Origin: Archivesica marissinica
Lineage: Eukaryota > Mollusca > Bivalvia > Venerida > Vesicomyidae
Reading direction: 5' to 3'
NCBI GenBank assembly: GCA_014843695.1
Contig: CM026401.1
Coordinates: forward strand, 48,248,405-48,312,404
Length of the DNA: 64,000 bases
This document shows, one piece after another, positions 19,059-30,904 of this stretch (the stretch's first letter is position 1; every line of letters starts with the position of its first letter). Made by a program: the position numbers and the translations under genes. Below the pieces are notes generated by a model. That model did no database searches and had not been told where the DNA came from. It worked only from the letters and a program-made list of their open reading frames with translations.

Positions 19059-19221
19059 GTTTACATGCAGAATAATTATTATGTTCATTCTTGTTGAACA
19101 GAAATGTGGAGACTATACAACGATCAAGTTCACCCTGTGCAATACGATACAACACGTCAACATTACTGTTAACAATTTGATACAATGGAACACGATCAAT
19201 TAAAACAAATGCAAATCTCGG

Positions 19222-19498
19222 ACCTCCGTGGCCGGGGGGGGGGGGTTCAGTTGTTTACTTCAAATCACTCACCGCTGTAGGTTCGAATCCCACTGGGATG
19301 TCGAAGTATTTCATGTGAGGAAGCTATCCAGCTGGCTTGCGGTAGATCGGTGGTTCTACCCGGGTACCCATCCGTTCATGCAATTACTGTTCGAAGGGAC
19401 ACTCGGGGGGGGGGTCTTCCTCCACCAATAATAGCTGGAAAGTCGCCGTATGACCGGACTGTAAGCTGTTGGTGTGACATCAACCCCCCCCCCCCAAC
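19222..19498 (+). mobile_element. SINE-F with G/C homopolymers
   Basis: ACCTCCGTGGCC then a G run, GTAGGTTCGAATCCCACTGG, body, AATAATAGCTGGAAAGTCGC, ending in a C run. Confidence 0.8.
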
Positions 19499-19608
19499 AA
19501 AAATACACGCAAATAAATGCAAGTTTTTGTCAATTATATTTTTGTGTTCCGTTGTATGACCTTTTCACAGTAAGGACAATGTGTTGTACCAGATGTTTGA
19601 GGCTGTAT

Positions 19609-19720
19609 ATGATGATCATGAAATCCTTTAAGATGTACATTAATGCACGTGTTTATTTAATATTTATGATCATGAAATCCTTTAAGATGTACATTAATGC
19701 ACGTGTTTATTTAATATTTA
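19609..19720. repeat. 56 bp tandem duplication
   Basis: ATGATCATGAAATCCTTTAA and GATGTACATTAATGCACGTG occur twice in a row. Confidence 0.85.
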
Positions 19721-19785
19721 TAATGAATTGTTTATGTAACCAGAGAATTATAACGTGACTGGGAATTGAAACTACTAGGATACAT

Positions 19786-19969
19786 ACAGGTCCGGAGTTC
19801 GAGCCCTGCTGGAGCCGTTACGATTGTGCCCTTAGGCAAGGCATTTAAATTCCACGTTGCCTCTTCTCTCTCCCTCGTGGCGATGGATTCCATCAGGAAT
19901 GAGGTCTCGAGTGATTTGTTGAAATAACTTGTTTCGCAATCGAGCTAAAATAAATTTGTATAAACTAGG
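19786..19969 (+). mobile_element. SINE-C, headless
   Basis: GGTCCGGAGTTCGAGCCCTG to TTGTATAAACTAGG; the first part of the tRNA-like head is missing. Confidence 0.85.
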
Positions 19970-20094
19970 ATACATCACGTAGATACTCCTCAATTAACAT
20001 ACAGCTCATGGGATTACTAGGAAATTCCACCGTTTCAAATGCACAAATTTATTATTTCAAATTATGAATTCAGGAATGAATTTGTGAAGTTTAA

Positions 20095-20813
20095 CCCTTT
20101 CCTTCATAGAGATTTAGGTTAATATACTATTATATCTCCATACAAACGACAGCCATTTAACCCATTCCTTCATAGAGATATAGGTTAATATACTATTATA
20201 TCTCCATACAAACGGCAGCCATTTAACCCTTTCCTTCATAGAGATTTAGGTTAATATACTATTATATCTCCATACAAACGACAGCCATTTAGCTATCATG
20301 CAGTGGATAAGTAGTCGCCATATCTATCACACCTCCATAGATATTACTGGGACTACATAGAGATTTAGGTTAATATACTATTATATCGCCATACAAACGA
20401 CAGCCATTTAGCTATCATGCAGTGGATAAGTAGTCGCCGTATCTATCACACCTCCATAGATATTACTGGGACTACATAGAGATTTAGGTTAATATACTAT
20501 TATATCGCCATACAAACGACAGCCATTTAGCTATCATGCAGTGGATAAGTAGTCGCCGTATCTATCCCACCTCCATAGATATTACTGGGACTACATAGAG
20601 ATTTAGGTTAATGTACTATTATATCTCCATACAAACGACAGCCATTTAGCTATCATGCAGTGGATAAGTAGTTGCCATATCTATCCCACCTCCATTGATA
20701 TTACTGGGACTACATGAGATTCTGGCCTTTATTGAACATTGGTTTGGCTACTACATTGTCAATGTATGTCATATTGGTAATGGCGTCGAGAGGTGCTTCT
20801 ATGAGGGAAAGGG
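20095..20813 (+). mobile_element. TTAA-2 MITE, expanded copy
   Basis: TTAA at 20091-20094 and 20814-20817. Two short partial units at the left end precede four full 120 bp left-part units and one right part ending ATGAGGGAAAGGG. Confidence 0.85.
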
Positions 20814-20824
20814 TTAAATCGTGA

Positions 20825-21012
20825 TGTTGATATCGTGATTTCATGAAGTTGAAATTGTGAAGCTTAAATCATGAATTTGTGAAGTTGAAATCATAAATTC
20901 GTGAAGTTGAAATCGTGAATTGTGAAGTTTAATTCGTGAAGTTGAAATTGTGAAGTATAAATCATGAATTTGTGAAATTGTGATGTTGATATTGTGAATT
21001 CGTGAAGTTGAA
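20825..21012. repeat. Degenerate GTGAAGTTGAAATC repeat
   Basis: Roughly ten loose units of AAATCGTGAATTCGTGAAGTTG with many changes. Confidence 0.7.
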
Positions 21013-21370
21013 ATCTGGATGCAACAACATGGCTATACAATGTTGTGGCATTCTAGAATATGTGCGTTACCGGTGTGAACAGTCTATCATTAATCTCCTT
21101 GGATTATAAGTTATGTGTTGTTACAATCATGTTTGTGTTGCCATGACTATGCTCAAAATAGCTCTGTATATTAGCGATTAATAATTTGTCATTTAGTTTC
21201 TGACTAACGAGATGTTATAGGTTGATTGATATTCAATGTTTAATTAGGTATTTACTTAAACATTCTACTGTATTGTAATCGATCGATAGAAGCTGTCGAA
21301 ATCAGTGGGAAGGTTGATCAAGCATTATTTGTGAAAATACAACAGAAATTATTCAATCTTTATTTCATTA
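21013..21370. other. Unique-looking AT-rich DNA
   Basis: Nothing recognisable on either strand. Confidence 0.5.
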
Positions 21371-21374
21371 AAGG

Positions 21375-21530
21375 TTTGATAGGCCTAGAGTCATCGGTTA
21401 ATGGTTTGATAGACCAAGATATCTGTTAATGGTTTGATAGGCCTAGTCATCGGTTAATGGTTTGATAGACCCAGATACAGTGGTTAAATGTTTGATAGAC
21501 CAGAGACATCGGATAGCGGTTTGATAGACC
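21375..21530. repeat. Short GGTTTGATAGACC repeat
   Basis: Five units of TTAATGGTTTGATAGACC (GGCC variant) directly before the 83/85 bp satellite. Confidence 0.75.
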
Positions 21531-21533
21531 AAT

Positions 21534-24500
21534 AGAGTTTTACTTTCTGAAGTTTCACTTGTACAGTACAGTAGTGTATTTAAGTACCATTACCATACAC
21601 CGTACCATACGCTACAATAGTTTTACTTTCTGAAGTTTCACTTGTACAGTACAGTAGTGTATTTAAGTACCATTACCATACACTGTACCATACGCTACAG
21701 TAGAGTTTTACTTTCTGAAGTTTCACTTGTACAGTACAGTAGTGTATTTAAGTACCATTACCATACACTGTACCATACGCTACAGTAGAGTTTTACTTTC
21801 TGAAGTTTCACTTGTACAGTACAGTAGTGTATTTAAGTACCATTACCATACACCGTACCATACGCTACAATAGTTTTACTTTCTGAAGTTTCACTTGTAC
21901 AGTACAGTAGTGTATTTAAGTACCATTACCATACACTGTACCATACGCTACAGTAGAGTTTTACTTTCTGAAGTTTCACTTGTACAGTACAGTAGTGTAT
22001 TTAAGTACCATTACCATACACCGTACCATACGCTACAATAGTTTTACTTTCTGAAGTTTCACTTGTACAGTACAGTAGTGTATTTAAGTACCATTACCAT
22101 ACACCGTACCATACGCTACAATAGTTTTACTTTCTGAAGTTTCACTTGTACAGTACAGTAGTGTATTTAAGTACCATTACCATACACTGTACCATACGCT
22201 ACAGTAGAGTTTTACTTTCTGAAGTTTCACTTGTACAGTACAGTAGTGTATTTAAGTACCATTACCATACACCGTACCATATGCTACAATAGTTTTACTT
22301 TCTGAAGTTTCACTTGTACAGTACAATAATGTATTTAAGTACCATTACCATACACCGTACCATACGCTACAGTAGAGTTTTACTTTCTGAAGTTTCACTT
22401 GTACAGTACAGTAGTGTATTTAAGTACCATTACCATACACTGTACCATATGCTACAATAGTTTTACTTTCTGAAGTTTCACTTGTACAGTACAATAATGT
22501 ATTTAAGTACCATTACCATACACCGTACCATACGCTACAGTAGAGTTTTACTTTCTGAAGTTTCACTTGTACAGTACAGTAGTGTATTTAAGTACCATTA
22601 CCATACACTGTACCATACGCTACAGTAGAGTTTTACTTTCTGAAGTTTCACTTGTACAGTACAGTAGTGTATTTAAGTACCATTACCATACACCGTACCA
22701 TACGCTACATAGTTTTACTTTCTGAAGTTTCACTTGTACAGTACAGTAGTGTATTTAAGTACCATTACCATACACTGTACCATACGCTACAGTAGAGTTT
22801 TACTTTCTGAAGTTTCACTTGTACAGTACAGTAGTGTATTTAAGTACCATACACCGTACCATACGCTACAATAGTTTTACTTTCTGAAGTTTCACTTGTA
22901 CAGTACAGTAGTGTATTTAAGTACCATTACCATACACCGTACCATACGCTACAATAGTTTTACTTTCTGAAGTTTCACTTGTACAGTACAGTAGTGTATT
23001 TAAGTACCATTACCATACACTGTACCATACGCTACAGTAGAGTTTTACTTTCTGAAGTTTCACTTGTACAGTACAGTAGTGTATTTAAGTACCATTACCA
23101 TACACCGTACCATATGCTACAATAGTTTTACTTTCTGAAGTTTCACTTGTATAGTACAGTAGTGTATTTAAGTACCATTACCATACACCGTACCATACGC
23201 TACAGTAGAGTTTTACTTTCTGAAGTTTCACTTGTACAGTACAATAGTGTATTTAAGTACCATTACCATACACCGTACCATACGCTACAGTAGAGTTTTA
23301 CTTTCTGAAGTTTCACTTGTACAGTACAGTAGTGTATTTAAGTACCATTACCATACACCGTACCATACGCTACAATAGTTTTACTTTCTGAAGTTTCACT
23401 TGTACAGTACAGTAGTGTATTTAAGTACCATTACCATACACTGTACCATACGCTACAGTAGAGTTTTACTTTCTGAAGTTTCACTTGTACAGTACAGTAG
23501 TGTATTTAAGTACCATACACCGTACCATACGCTACAATAGTTTTACTTTCTGAAGTTTCACTTGTACAGTACAGTAGTGTATTTAAGTACCATTACCATA
23601 CACCGTACCATACGCTACAATAGTTTTACTTTCTGAAGTTTCACTTGTACAGTACAGTAGTGTATTTAAGTACCATTACCATACACTGTACCATACGCTA
23701 CAGTAGAGTTTTACTTTCTGAAGTTTCACTTGTACAGTACAGTAGTGTATTTAAGTACCATTACCATACACCGTACCATATGCTACAATAGTTTTACTTT
23801 CTGAAGTTTCACTTGTACAGTACAATAATGTATTTAAGTACCATTACCATACACCGTACCATACGCTACAGTAGAGTTTTACTTTCTGAAGTTTCACTTG
23901 TACAGTACAGTAGTGTATTTAAGTACCATTACCATACACCGTACCATACGCTACAGTAGAGTTTTACTTTCTGAAGTTTCACTTGTACAGTACAGTAGTG
24001 TATTTAAGTACCATTACCATACACCATACCATACGCTACAATAGTTTTACTTTCTGAAGTTTCACTTGTACAGTACAGTAGTGTATTTAAGTACCATTAC
24101 CATACACCGTACCATACGCTACAATAGTTTTACTTTCTGAAGTTTCACTTGTACAGTACAGTAGTGTATTTAAGTACCATTACCATACACTGTACCATAC
24201 GCTACAGTAGAGTTTTACTTTCTGAAGTTTCACTTGTACAGTACAGTAGTGTATTTAAGTACCATTACCATACACCGTACCATACGCTACAATAGTTTTA
24301 CTTTCTGAAGTTTCACTTGTACAGTACAGTAGTGTATTTAAGTACCATTACCATACACTGTACCATACGCTACAGTAGAGTTTTACTTTCTGAAGTTTCA
24401 CTTGTACAGTACAATAGTGTATTTAAGTACCATTACCATACACCGTACCATACGCTACAGTAGAGTTTTACTTTCTGAAGTTTCACTTGTACAGTACAGT

Positions 24501-24975
24501 AGTGTATTTAAGTACCATTACCATACACCGTACCATACGCTACAATAGTTTTACTTTCTGAAGTTTCACTTGTACAGTACAGTAGTGTATTTAAGTACCA
24601 TTACCATACACCGTACCATACGCTACAGTAGAGTTTTACTTTCTGAAGTTTCACTTGTACAGTACAGTAGTGTATTTAAGTACCATTACCATACACCGTA
24701 CCATACGCTACAGTAGAGTTTTACTTTCTGAAGTTTCACTTGTACAGTACAGTAGTGTATTTAAGTACCATTACCATACACCGTACCATACGCTACAATA
24801 GTTTTACTTTCTGAAGTTTCACTTGTACAGTACAATAGTGTATTTAAGTACCATTACCATACACCGTACCATACGCTACAGTAGAGTTTTACTTTCTGAA
24901 GTTTCACTTGTACAGTACAGTAGTGTATTTAAGTACCATTACCATACACCGTACCATACGCTACAGTAGAGTTTT
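21534..24975. repeat. 3.4 kb satellite, 83/85 bp unit
   Basis: About 41 units of TTTTACTTTCTGAAGTTTCA followed by a GTACAGTACAGTAGTG segment and ACCATACACCGTACCATACG. Units alternate between CAATAGTTTTAC (83 bp) and CAGTAGAGTTTTAC (85 bp) joints and between ACCGT and ACTGT variants, giving higher-order structure. Two units lack one TACCAT step. Confidence 0.97.
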
Positions 24976-25218
24976 AACCAATTGTTAATATCATGTAGGT
25001 AATGTACGTTCTTGTCAGGGTTATAACAATTTTATAGAACTAAAATATGCCAGACTAAGGTGCTTTCAATATTATAGTATTTTATCAAATGTATACGTAG
25101 AAGATGGGCGATATTACCTGGGAGTCTGTTCATGCATCTGCCAGAAAGGGCTGGAATGTTGCCGCCACATGACCCCCGTTGTTGGTGCAGCATTACACCC
25201 AAAAGCCAACAATTGTTT

Positions 25219-25462
25219 GCTGTCTGATTAGCGCAGTGGTTAGCGTGCTCGCTTCTCACCAATGCAACCCGGGTTCGATCCTTGGACCAGGAAGTAATGC
25301 GAGATGGTATGGTGGTCGCCAGATCGGACAGGTGGGTTTTCTCCGGGTACTCCGGTTTCCTCTCACACGAATGACCACATTTACGCTTTCATCTGCGCCA
25401 AACGAGAGTGATTAATATAAGTTGTTAGAACTTGCTTCGCAATCGTAAAATAAATAAAGTTT
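25219..25462 (+). mobile_element. SINE-B, full copy
   Basis: TGTCTGATTAGCGCAGTGGT head, CCGGGTTCGATCC B box, body GGTCGCCAGATCGGACAGGT, tail GTGATTAATATAAGTTGTTA then GAACTTGCTTCGCAATCG. The tail is shared with SINE-C. Confidence 0.88.
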
Positions 25463-25589
25463 AAAACAATTGTTGCAAATATAGATTGTTGATGAATATT
25501 AATTAGTTTAGTTTATGGAGCTACAAATATATTTTAATATTCAATTTAAATTTTAAAAACAAATTTGCTTATTTCCGAAACAATATGTT

Positions 25590-25736
25590 GCAACCTTAGT
25601 TTAGTCGCTCTTGAGACCTCATTCCTGATGGAATCCATCACCATGAGAGAAGAGGCAGTGAGAGAAGAGGCAATGTGGATTGTAATCCTTTGCCTAAGGA
25701 CACCACCAGTATATTTCCAGACCAGGCTGTAACTTG
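25590..25736 (-). mobile_element. SINE-C fragment, reverse
   Basis: GAGACCTCATTCCTGATGGA and the GAGAGAAGAGGCA motif present twice; it then diverges. Confidence 0.65.
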
Positions 25737-25957
25737 TGGAAGTCATGGTAGCGAGATCGCTTCAGGTGCGAAAAGCCCGGAGTTTGAGCCCCGCTGGAAC
25801 CGTTTTACCCTTAGGCAAAGCATTTAAATTCCACGTTGCCTCTTTTCTCTCAGTCGTGGTGATGGATTCCGTAAGGAAAAAGGTCTCGAGAGCGATTTAA
25901 CTCGAGTTGTAAGAACATTTTTTGCAATCAAGCTAAAATAAAATAGTATAGACTAAG
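25737..25957 (+). mobile_element. SINE-C, plus arm of a tail-to-tail pair
   Basis: GGAAGTCATGGTAGCGAGAT head through GCATTTAAATTCCACGTTGC to CAAGCTAAAATAAAATAGTA. Confidence 0.8.
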
Positions 25958-25963
25958 TGCTTT

Positions 25964-26162
25964 AGTTTATACACATTTATTTTAGCTCGATTGCGAAACA
26001 AGTTCTTTCAACTTTAATATATATTAATCACTCTCGAGATCTCATTCCTGATGGAATCCATCGCCACGATGGAGAGAGAAGAGGCAACGTGGAATTTAAA
26101 TGCCTTGCCTAAGGGCACAATCGTAACGGCTGCAGCTGGGCTCGAACTCCGGACCTTTCGCA
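25964..26162 (-). mobile_element. SINE-C, minus arm of a tail-to-tail pair
   Basis: AGTTTATACACATTTATTTT, AGCTCGATTGCGAAACAAGT, and on to CTCGAACTCCGGACCTTTCG. Confidence 0.85.
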
Positions 26163-26342
26163 CAGCTTTAGCTCCACTATGTGAACAGCATAAAGCCTGA
26201 TCATATAGAAGGTTCTGTACAGCCTCATCTGGCTCTATGCTGTTTGTAAAGGGCGACTTTATTCACAAGGGTTAATATTTTTAGAAATTTGTAGAAACCA
26301 TAGCAACAGACAAATATTGTTATTGTAGGGAAGCTTTTGCAT

Positions 26343-26790
26343 TGACGTATTGGGGATTCATTGTAACTGTGTACTGCTATATAGGGGTGGTGACTTCGGG
26401 GGGGGCATTCATTGTAACTGTGTACTGCTATATAGGGGTGTGACTTCGGGGGGGGCATTCATTGTAACTGTGTACTGCTATATAGGGGTGGTGTCTTTGG
26501 GGGCATTCATTGTAACTGTGTACTGCTATATAGGGGTGGTGACTTCGGGGGGGGCATTCATTGTAACTGTGTACTGCTATATAGGGGTGGTGTCTTTGGG
26601 GGCATTCATTGTAACTGTGTACTGCTATATAGGGGTGGTGTCTTTGGGGGCATTCATTGTAACTGTGTACTGCTATATAGGGATGGTGACTTCGGGGCAT
26701 TCATTGTAACTGTACTGCTATATAGGGGTTGGGGCATTCATTGTGTACTGCTATATAGGGGTGGTGACTTCGGGGGCATTCATTGTAACT
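26343..26790. repeat. 50-60 bp array with G runs
   Basis: About nine units of CATTCATTGTAACTGTGTAC, TGCTATATAGGGGTGGTG and ACTTCGGGGGGGG; G-run length varies. Confidence 0.92.
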
Positions 26791-27170
26791 CATTTCAGGT
26801 CAGAAATTTTTGGATTGTGTCCCTTGTTAAAATACAATGTACACAATATGACCATTAAATACAACATTTAAATATGAGTGCTTTATAATGGGCCAGTGCA
26901 TCTTTCTGGACAAAATTTTGTATGAAAATTGCAATTTTATTTTTAGGGAAAAGTGGGGCACCAGGGACGAAGTGGGGTCACTAGGGCGACTATTTCACCC
27001 AAATCTATATTATATAATATATTAATGTTCATGTTTCGATGGGTGATATTTGCCGTGAATCAAAATATACAAAATGATAGCCCCCCAATTAGACCACGCC
27101 TTAATTCATATTGCTTAAATAAATTTGTAAGAATCTCTTGTTTTATCTCCTGTGGTCATTTTGTCCACAG

Positions 27171-27258
27171 TGTTCCCATCTTTCTAGTCAGTCTTATTAT
27201 ATGTGTTTGCCTTCTGCTCCACAAACTCCACCGCCACACAACACCTTCTCGCGTACAG
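27171..27258 (+). CDS. Possible isolated exon with a membrane helix
   Basis: 88 bp between acceptor CATTTTGTCCACAG and donor GTACAG|GTGCTC, phase 2 to 0. It reads VPIFLVSLIICVCLLLHKL then HRHTTPSRVQ: a hydrophobic helix followed by basic residues, as in a type I membrane protein exon. No neighbouring exon was found to join it, and the donor is weak. It could equally be chance or part of a decayed element. Confidence 0.22.
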
Positions 27259-27267
27259 GTGCTCATC

Positions 27268-27480
27268 TACATTAGGAGTATTCAGGGGAAGTAACTGACT
27301 AACATTAGATTGGTAATCTTAATTGGTTACCTCTGTTTTTATCGTCGATTCCTTTACACATGTTATCAATGCTTGACATTAGTCAGTTACCTTCCCTGAA
27401 TAATCTAACCGTATATTGGTCCACTTAATTGGTTTCCTCTGTTTTTATCGTTGTTTCCTTTGCACATTATGCAATCGATG
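27268..27480. repeat. MITE-U fragments in opposite orientations
   Basis: GTATTCAGGGGAAGTAACTG at 27279 and CAGTTACCTTCCCTGAATA at 27384 are inverted to each other, with TTACCTCTGTTTTTATCG and TTTCCTCTGTTTTTATCG blocks between and after. A rearranged or two-copy remnant. Confidence 0.6.
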
Positions 27481-28031
27481 TATATCTGTGTTCTCATCTT
27501 ATAATTGTGAAGTTATTAAGGAGGGGAGAGGAAGAAATGTGGATTTAAGTGGGCATTACCATCGTGGTTATGGCAGGGTTCGAACCTGCAACCTCTTATT
27601 ATTTATTTTAACTGTAACCAGATACAAGGCGTGTTTGGAATGTTCACATATTACCTCATTTTTCAAATATGTTATGAAACGTTTCAATTTCTGTACTACG
27701 ACCTTTTATTCAGTTTGCTCATTTGATATACCAGTTTGCTCACGGTTTTTTGTTTCAAATAGTTTAAAAGTACATTTTAACAAAATATATAGGGGGGAAA
27801 AAGAAAAATACATTATAGTCATGGATGCAAATGTTTCTTTTATAATTGTTATTTGGTTTGATATATTGCAGATTTCTATTAATTCATGTGGGATTTATTT
27901 CCGCGAATACTCAACAAAAAAAAGGGCACCCTTGTGAATCCAAGATTTACCTAAGATATAATTAACTGTCGTCTACATATCCCTATTGTGATTGTGTTGA
28001 TCACACGCACGCAGGAGAATTGACCCGCAGA

Positions 28032-28653
28032 TACCGTACATACTCGCCTATAAGACAAGTTTATTACCACCAGATTATGGCCCTCAAAGTGGCTTGCCGT
28101 CTTATGAACGAGTGCTAAAGAAATGGTTTTTTAACCCTTTCCCTCATAGAAGCACCTCTTGACGTCATTACCAATATGACATACATCGACAATGTAGTAG
28201 CCAAACCAATGTTCATAATAAAATCTATGGAGGTGGGATAGATATGGTGACTACTTATCCACTGCATGATAGCTAAATGGCTGTCGTTTGTATGGAGATA
28301 TAATAGTATATTAACCTAAATCTCTATGTAGTCCCAGTAATATCTATGGAGGTGGGATAGATATGGCGACTACTTATCCACTGCATGATAGCTGTCGTTT
28401 GTATGGAGATATAATAGTATATTAACCTAAATCTCTATGAAGGAAAGGGTTAAAGAAATGAGCTAAATGGTGTCCATAATTATGTTTTAGAAAAGAAAGC
28501 TGCCCTGGCACTGAACATTTCTTCAGCTTGCAATGGCCAAATACATGAGTTGGTGTCCATTTTATCAACCCGTCTTATATATGCGAGTGCGTGCCAAAGC
28601 CCACATATTTCAGGGGTAGGCGAGATCATCTTATAGGCGAGGTATGGATGGTA
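28032..28653 (+). mobile_element. MITE-T, full copy interrupted by TTAA-2
   Basis: Terminal inverted repeats of about 26 bp: TACCGTACATACTCGCCTAT at the left and the inverse of TCTTATAGGCGAGGTATGGA at the right, ending in GGTA. Inner landmarks are CCACCAGATTATGGCC and TATCAACCCGTCTTATAT. Without the nested element it is about 300 bp. Confidence 0.8.
28135..28449 (-). mobile_element. TTAA-2 MITE nested in MITE-T
   Basis: Reverse copy flanked by TTAA at 28131-28134 and 28450-28453. It sits inside a MITE-T copy (28032-28653). Confidence 0.85.
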
Positions 28654-28704
28654 TAGAAGATCAATGTTGTATTAAGTTTCAGAATAAATGGTATATATAT
28701 TTTG

Positions 28705-28915
28705 TACTTGAAACAGTCTTGTGAATTACACTATAGTGCTACTGTGCAGTCTTGTGAATTACACTATAGTGCTACTGTGCAGTCTTGTGAATTACACTAT
28801 AGTGCTACTGTGCAGTCTTGTGAATTACACTATAGTGCTACTGTGCATTCTTGTGAATTACACTATAGTGCTACTGTACAGTCTTGTGAATTACACTATA
28901 GTGCTACTGTGCAGT
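28705..28915. repeat. 33 bp tandem repeat
   Basis: Six units of CAGTCTTGTGAATTACACTA plus TAGTGCTACTGTG. The period is a multiple of three, so the frame stays open; no coding evidence. Confidence 0.93.
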
Positions 28916-29034
28916 AACAAGCGATCTGTATGATTCATAAATAAATATGTTTGTGTTATAATCGTTGCGTTATGATAATCGGCACAATTTGTCGTCTTTC
29001 CCCAAACTCCAAATGCAGTCATCATTTCATCATT

Positions 29035-29150
29035 ATCTCCCACTGGCCAGGGGTGCCGGATTCCTTCCTTCCATGTGAAGACGCTACCCTAGCTGGCTTG
29101 CAGAAGGTCGATGGTTCTACCTGGGTGCCGGACATTATGCCCCGGCTTAT
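29035..29150 (+). mobile_element. SINE-F, diverged fragment
   Basis: CCCACTGGCCAGGGGTGCCG, CTAGCTGGCTTGCAGAAGGT and GGTTCTACCTGGGTGCCGG. Confidence 0.7.
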
Positions 29151-29234
29151 ACCCTATACATAGAATAATCTAAGCCGAAAACGATCATATTTGTAAAATA
29201 TTGGACTGTGTGAGACGCATATTGGATCAGTTTG

Positions 29235-30008
29235 AGTCTTATATCTTACTTAAAACACACACTGTCTTATACAACAAGATCCTACTAATTAAAATTGTTA
29301 AGTTCGTACATTTACGCGTAGGATTTAATATAATACTCGAGATCTGGCCTTTTGAAAGCAGTCCAATATTAATAATAATGGACTGCAAGTACAAAGGTAT
29401 GACGTCACGACAGTATTTTAAATCTTACATAAAACACACAATTATACAACAAGACCGTACAAATTAATATTGTTAATTTCGTACATGTACGCATTGGATT
29501 TAATATAATACTCTGGCCTTTTGACACCAGTCCATTATTAATAATAATAATGGACTGCAAGTACAAAGGTACGACGTCAAGACAGTATTTTAAATCTTAC
29601 ATAAAACACACAATTATACAACAAGACCTTACAAATTATGTTATATTTCGGGTTTTACGCCTGCATCAGCACCATTTCGGGCTATATCGCCGTCGGGCAG
29701 TTTACCTAACAACACCTTTCCTGGGCAGGCTCCAGCGGTTAACCAGTACTTGGGTGCACTAACCTCCGTAAGAAACTGCCAACTTTTTCATATAAATGAT
29801 ACATGGTCTGAGCGGGGCTCGAACCCGTGACCATCAGTGATGATAGGTTACAGTGGTATACAAGTCAGCGACCGTAACCACTCGACCACGGAGACGGACT
29901 CCTTACAAATTAATATTGTCAATTTCGTACATGTATGCATAGGATTTAATATAATACTCTGGCCTTTTGACACCAGTCCAATATTAACTATTTCAGGACT
30001 GCAAAGGT
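29235..30008. repeat. About 180 bp tandem repeat interrupted by SINE-D
   Basis: Three to four units with AAAACACACAATTATACAAC, TTTAATATAATACTCTGGCC and GGACTGCAAGTACAAAGGTA. SINE-D (29639-29900) inserted into one unit. Confidence 0.85.
29639..29900 (-). mobile_element. SINE-D, full reverse copy with a 12 bp TSD
   Basis: Flanked by CCTTACAAATTA at 29627-29638 and 29901-29912. It interrupts the roughly 180 bp array at 29235-30008. Confidence 0.92.
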
Positions 30009-30029
30009 ATTTTTTTTATATTTTAAGCT

Positions 30030-30152
30030 TATTTAACGTTGCTACCGGTTTCCCATTTGAGCGACAGGCAGTTTACCTAACAACACCTATCCTGGGCAGG
30101 CTCCAGCGGTTAACCAGTACTTGGTGCACCAACCTCCGTAAGAAACTGCCAT
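30030..30152 (-). mobile_element. SINE-A/D chimera
   Basis: A SINE-A tail (GTTGCTACCGGTTTCCCATT, TGAGCGAC) is joined to SINE-D body (GGCAGTTTACCTAACAACAC to GTAAGAAACTGCCA). The same junction recurs at 60727. Confidence 0.8.
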
Positions 30153-30213
30153 AGTATGACGTCACGACCGTGTTTTAAGTTGTGAGGTTCGCAAGGAAGA
30201 TTGGCTTTATGCC

Positions 30214-30596
30214 AATGAGAGACATCGTTCAGTTACTGCCCCTGAATACTCCCTAAAAGTAGATAGGTCCTATTAAGTGTTTTCCTCTGTTTTTATCGTT
30301 GTTTCCTTTGCACAACATGCTAGCAATTTTATTCCACTATCGCTTTATATGATTATTAAATTACTATATCTCGACAGATCTCGTACAGTGTATGCAATGG
30401 GTACTTATTTGTAAAACAATGCTATCAGTTAATTAACACGATTTTGATAAAATCACAATTATCATACCGCAACACCTGGTTAGGGAACAACAGTAAAAAC
30501 AAAGGATTCTAACTAAAAGGACCTATTCACATTTTGGAATAAATCAGACTTTATCTGCCAAGGGAGGTAAATAGAAAATTAGAGATATCTCTCATT
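30214..30596 (-). mobile_element. MITE-U, full reverse copy
   Basis: AATGAGAGACATCG at one end and ATCTCTCATT at the other, with TTACTGCCCCTGAATACTCC near the left edge. 383 bp. Confidence 0.8.
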
Positions 30597-30904
30597 ATGC
30601 ATTGCCGTAAAATAAAGTCGTTATCAATTATAAAGAGCTTGCTCTGTAGTTTCTCCCAGGGTGATATTGTAGATAAACTAATCAGGAAGTAATTATCAAA
30701 CAATAGATTCCAGCAGCTTGTAAAAAGATAATTAGTTAATTATGAAGCTGGAAACCTAACTAAAGAAAGACTTAAATTAACCGTTTTCTGTATTAATTTT
30801 CATTTTATTTGCATACTGTATAACTTATGTACATTGGTTAACCGGATACCAGAACACTAAACGGTTACTCGCTATATGGCAGTGAGTCCAGCCCTACTGA
30901 GAAT

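Noticed and set aside
26350..26709. 119-codon hydrophobic repeat protein
   Set aside because: Translation of the 50-60 bp G-rich array; frame kept only by chance unit lengths.
27416..27937. 173-codon open frame
   Set aside because: Begins in MITE-U remnants and continues into AT-rich DNA; no domain, biased composition, no splice support.
28702..28933. 71-codon SCELHYSATVQ repeat protein
   Set aside because: 33 bp tandem repeat; two frames equally open; no gene context.
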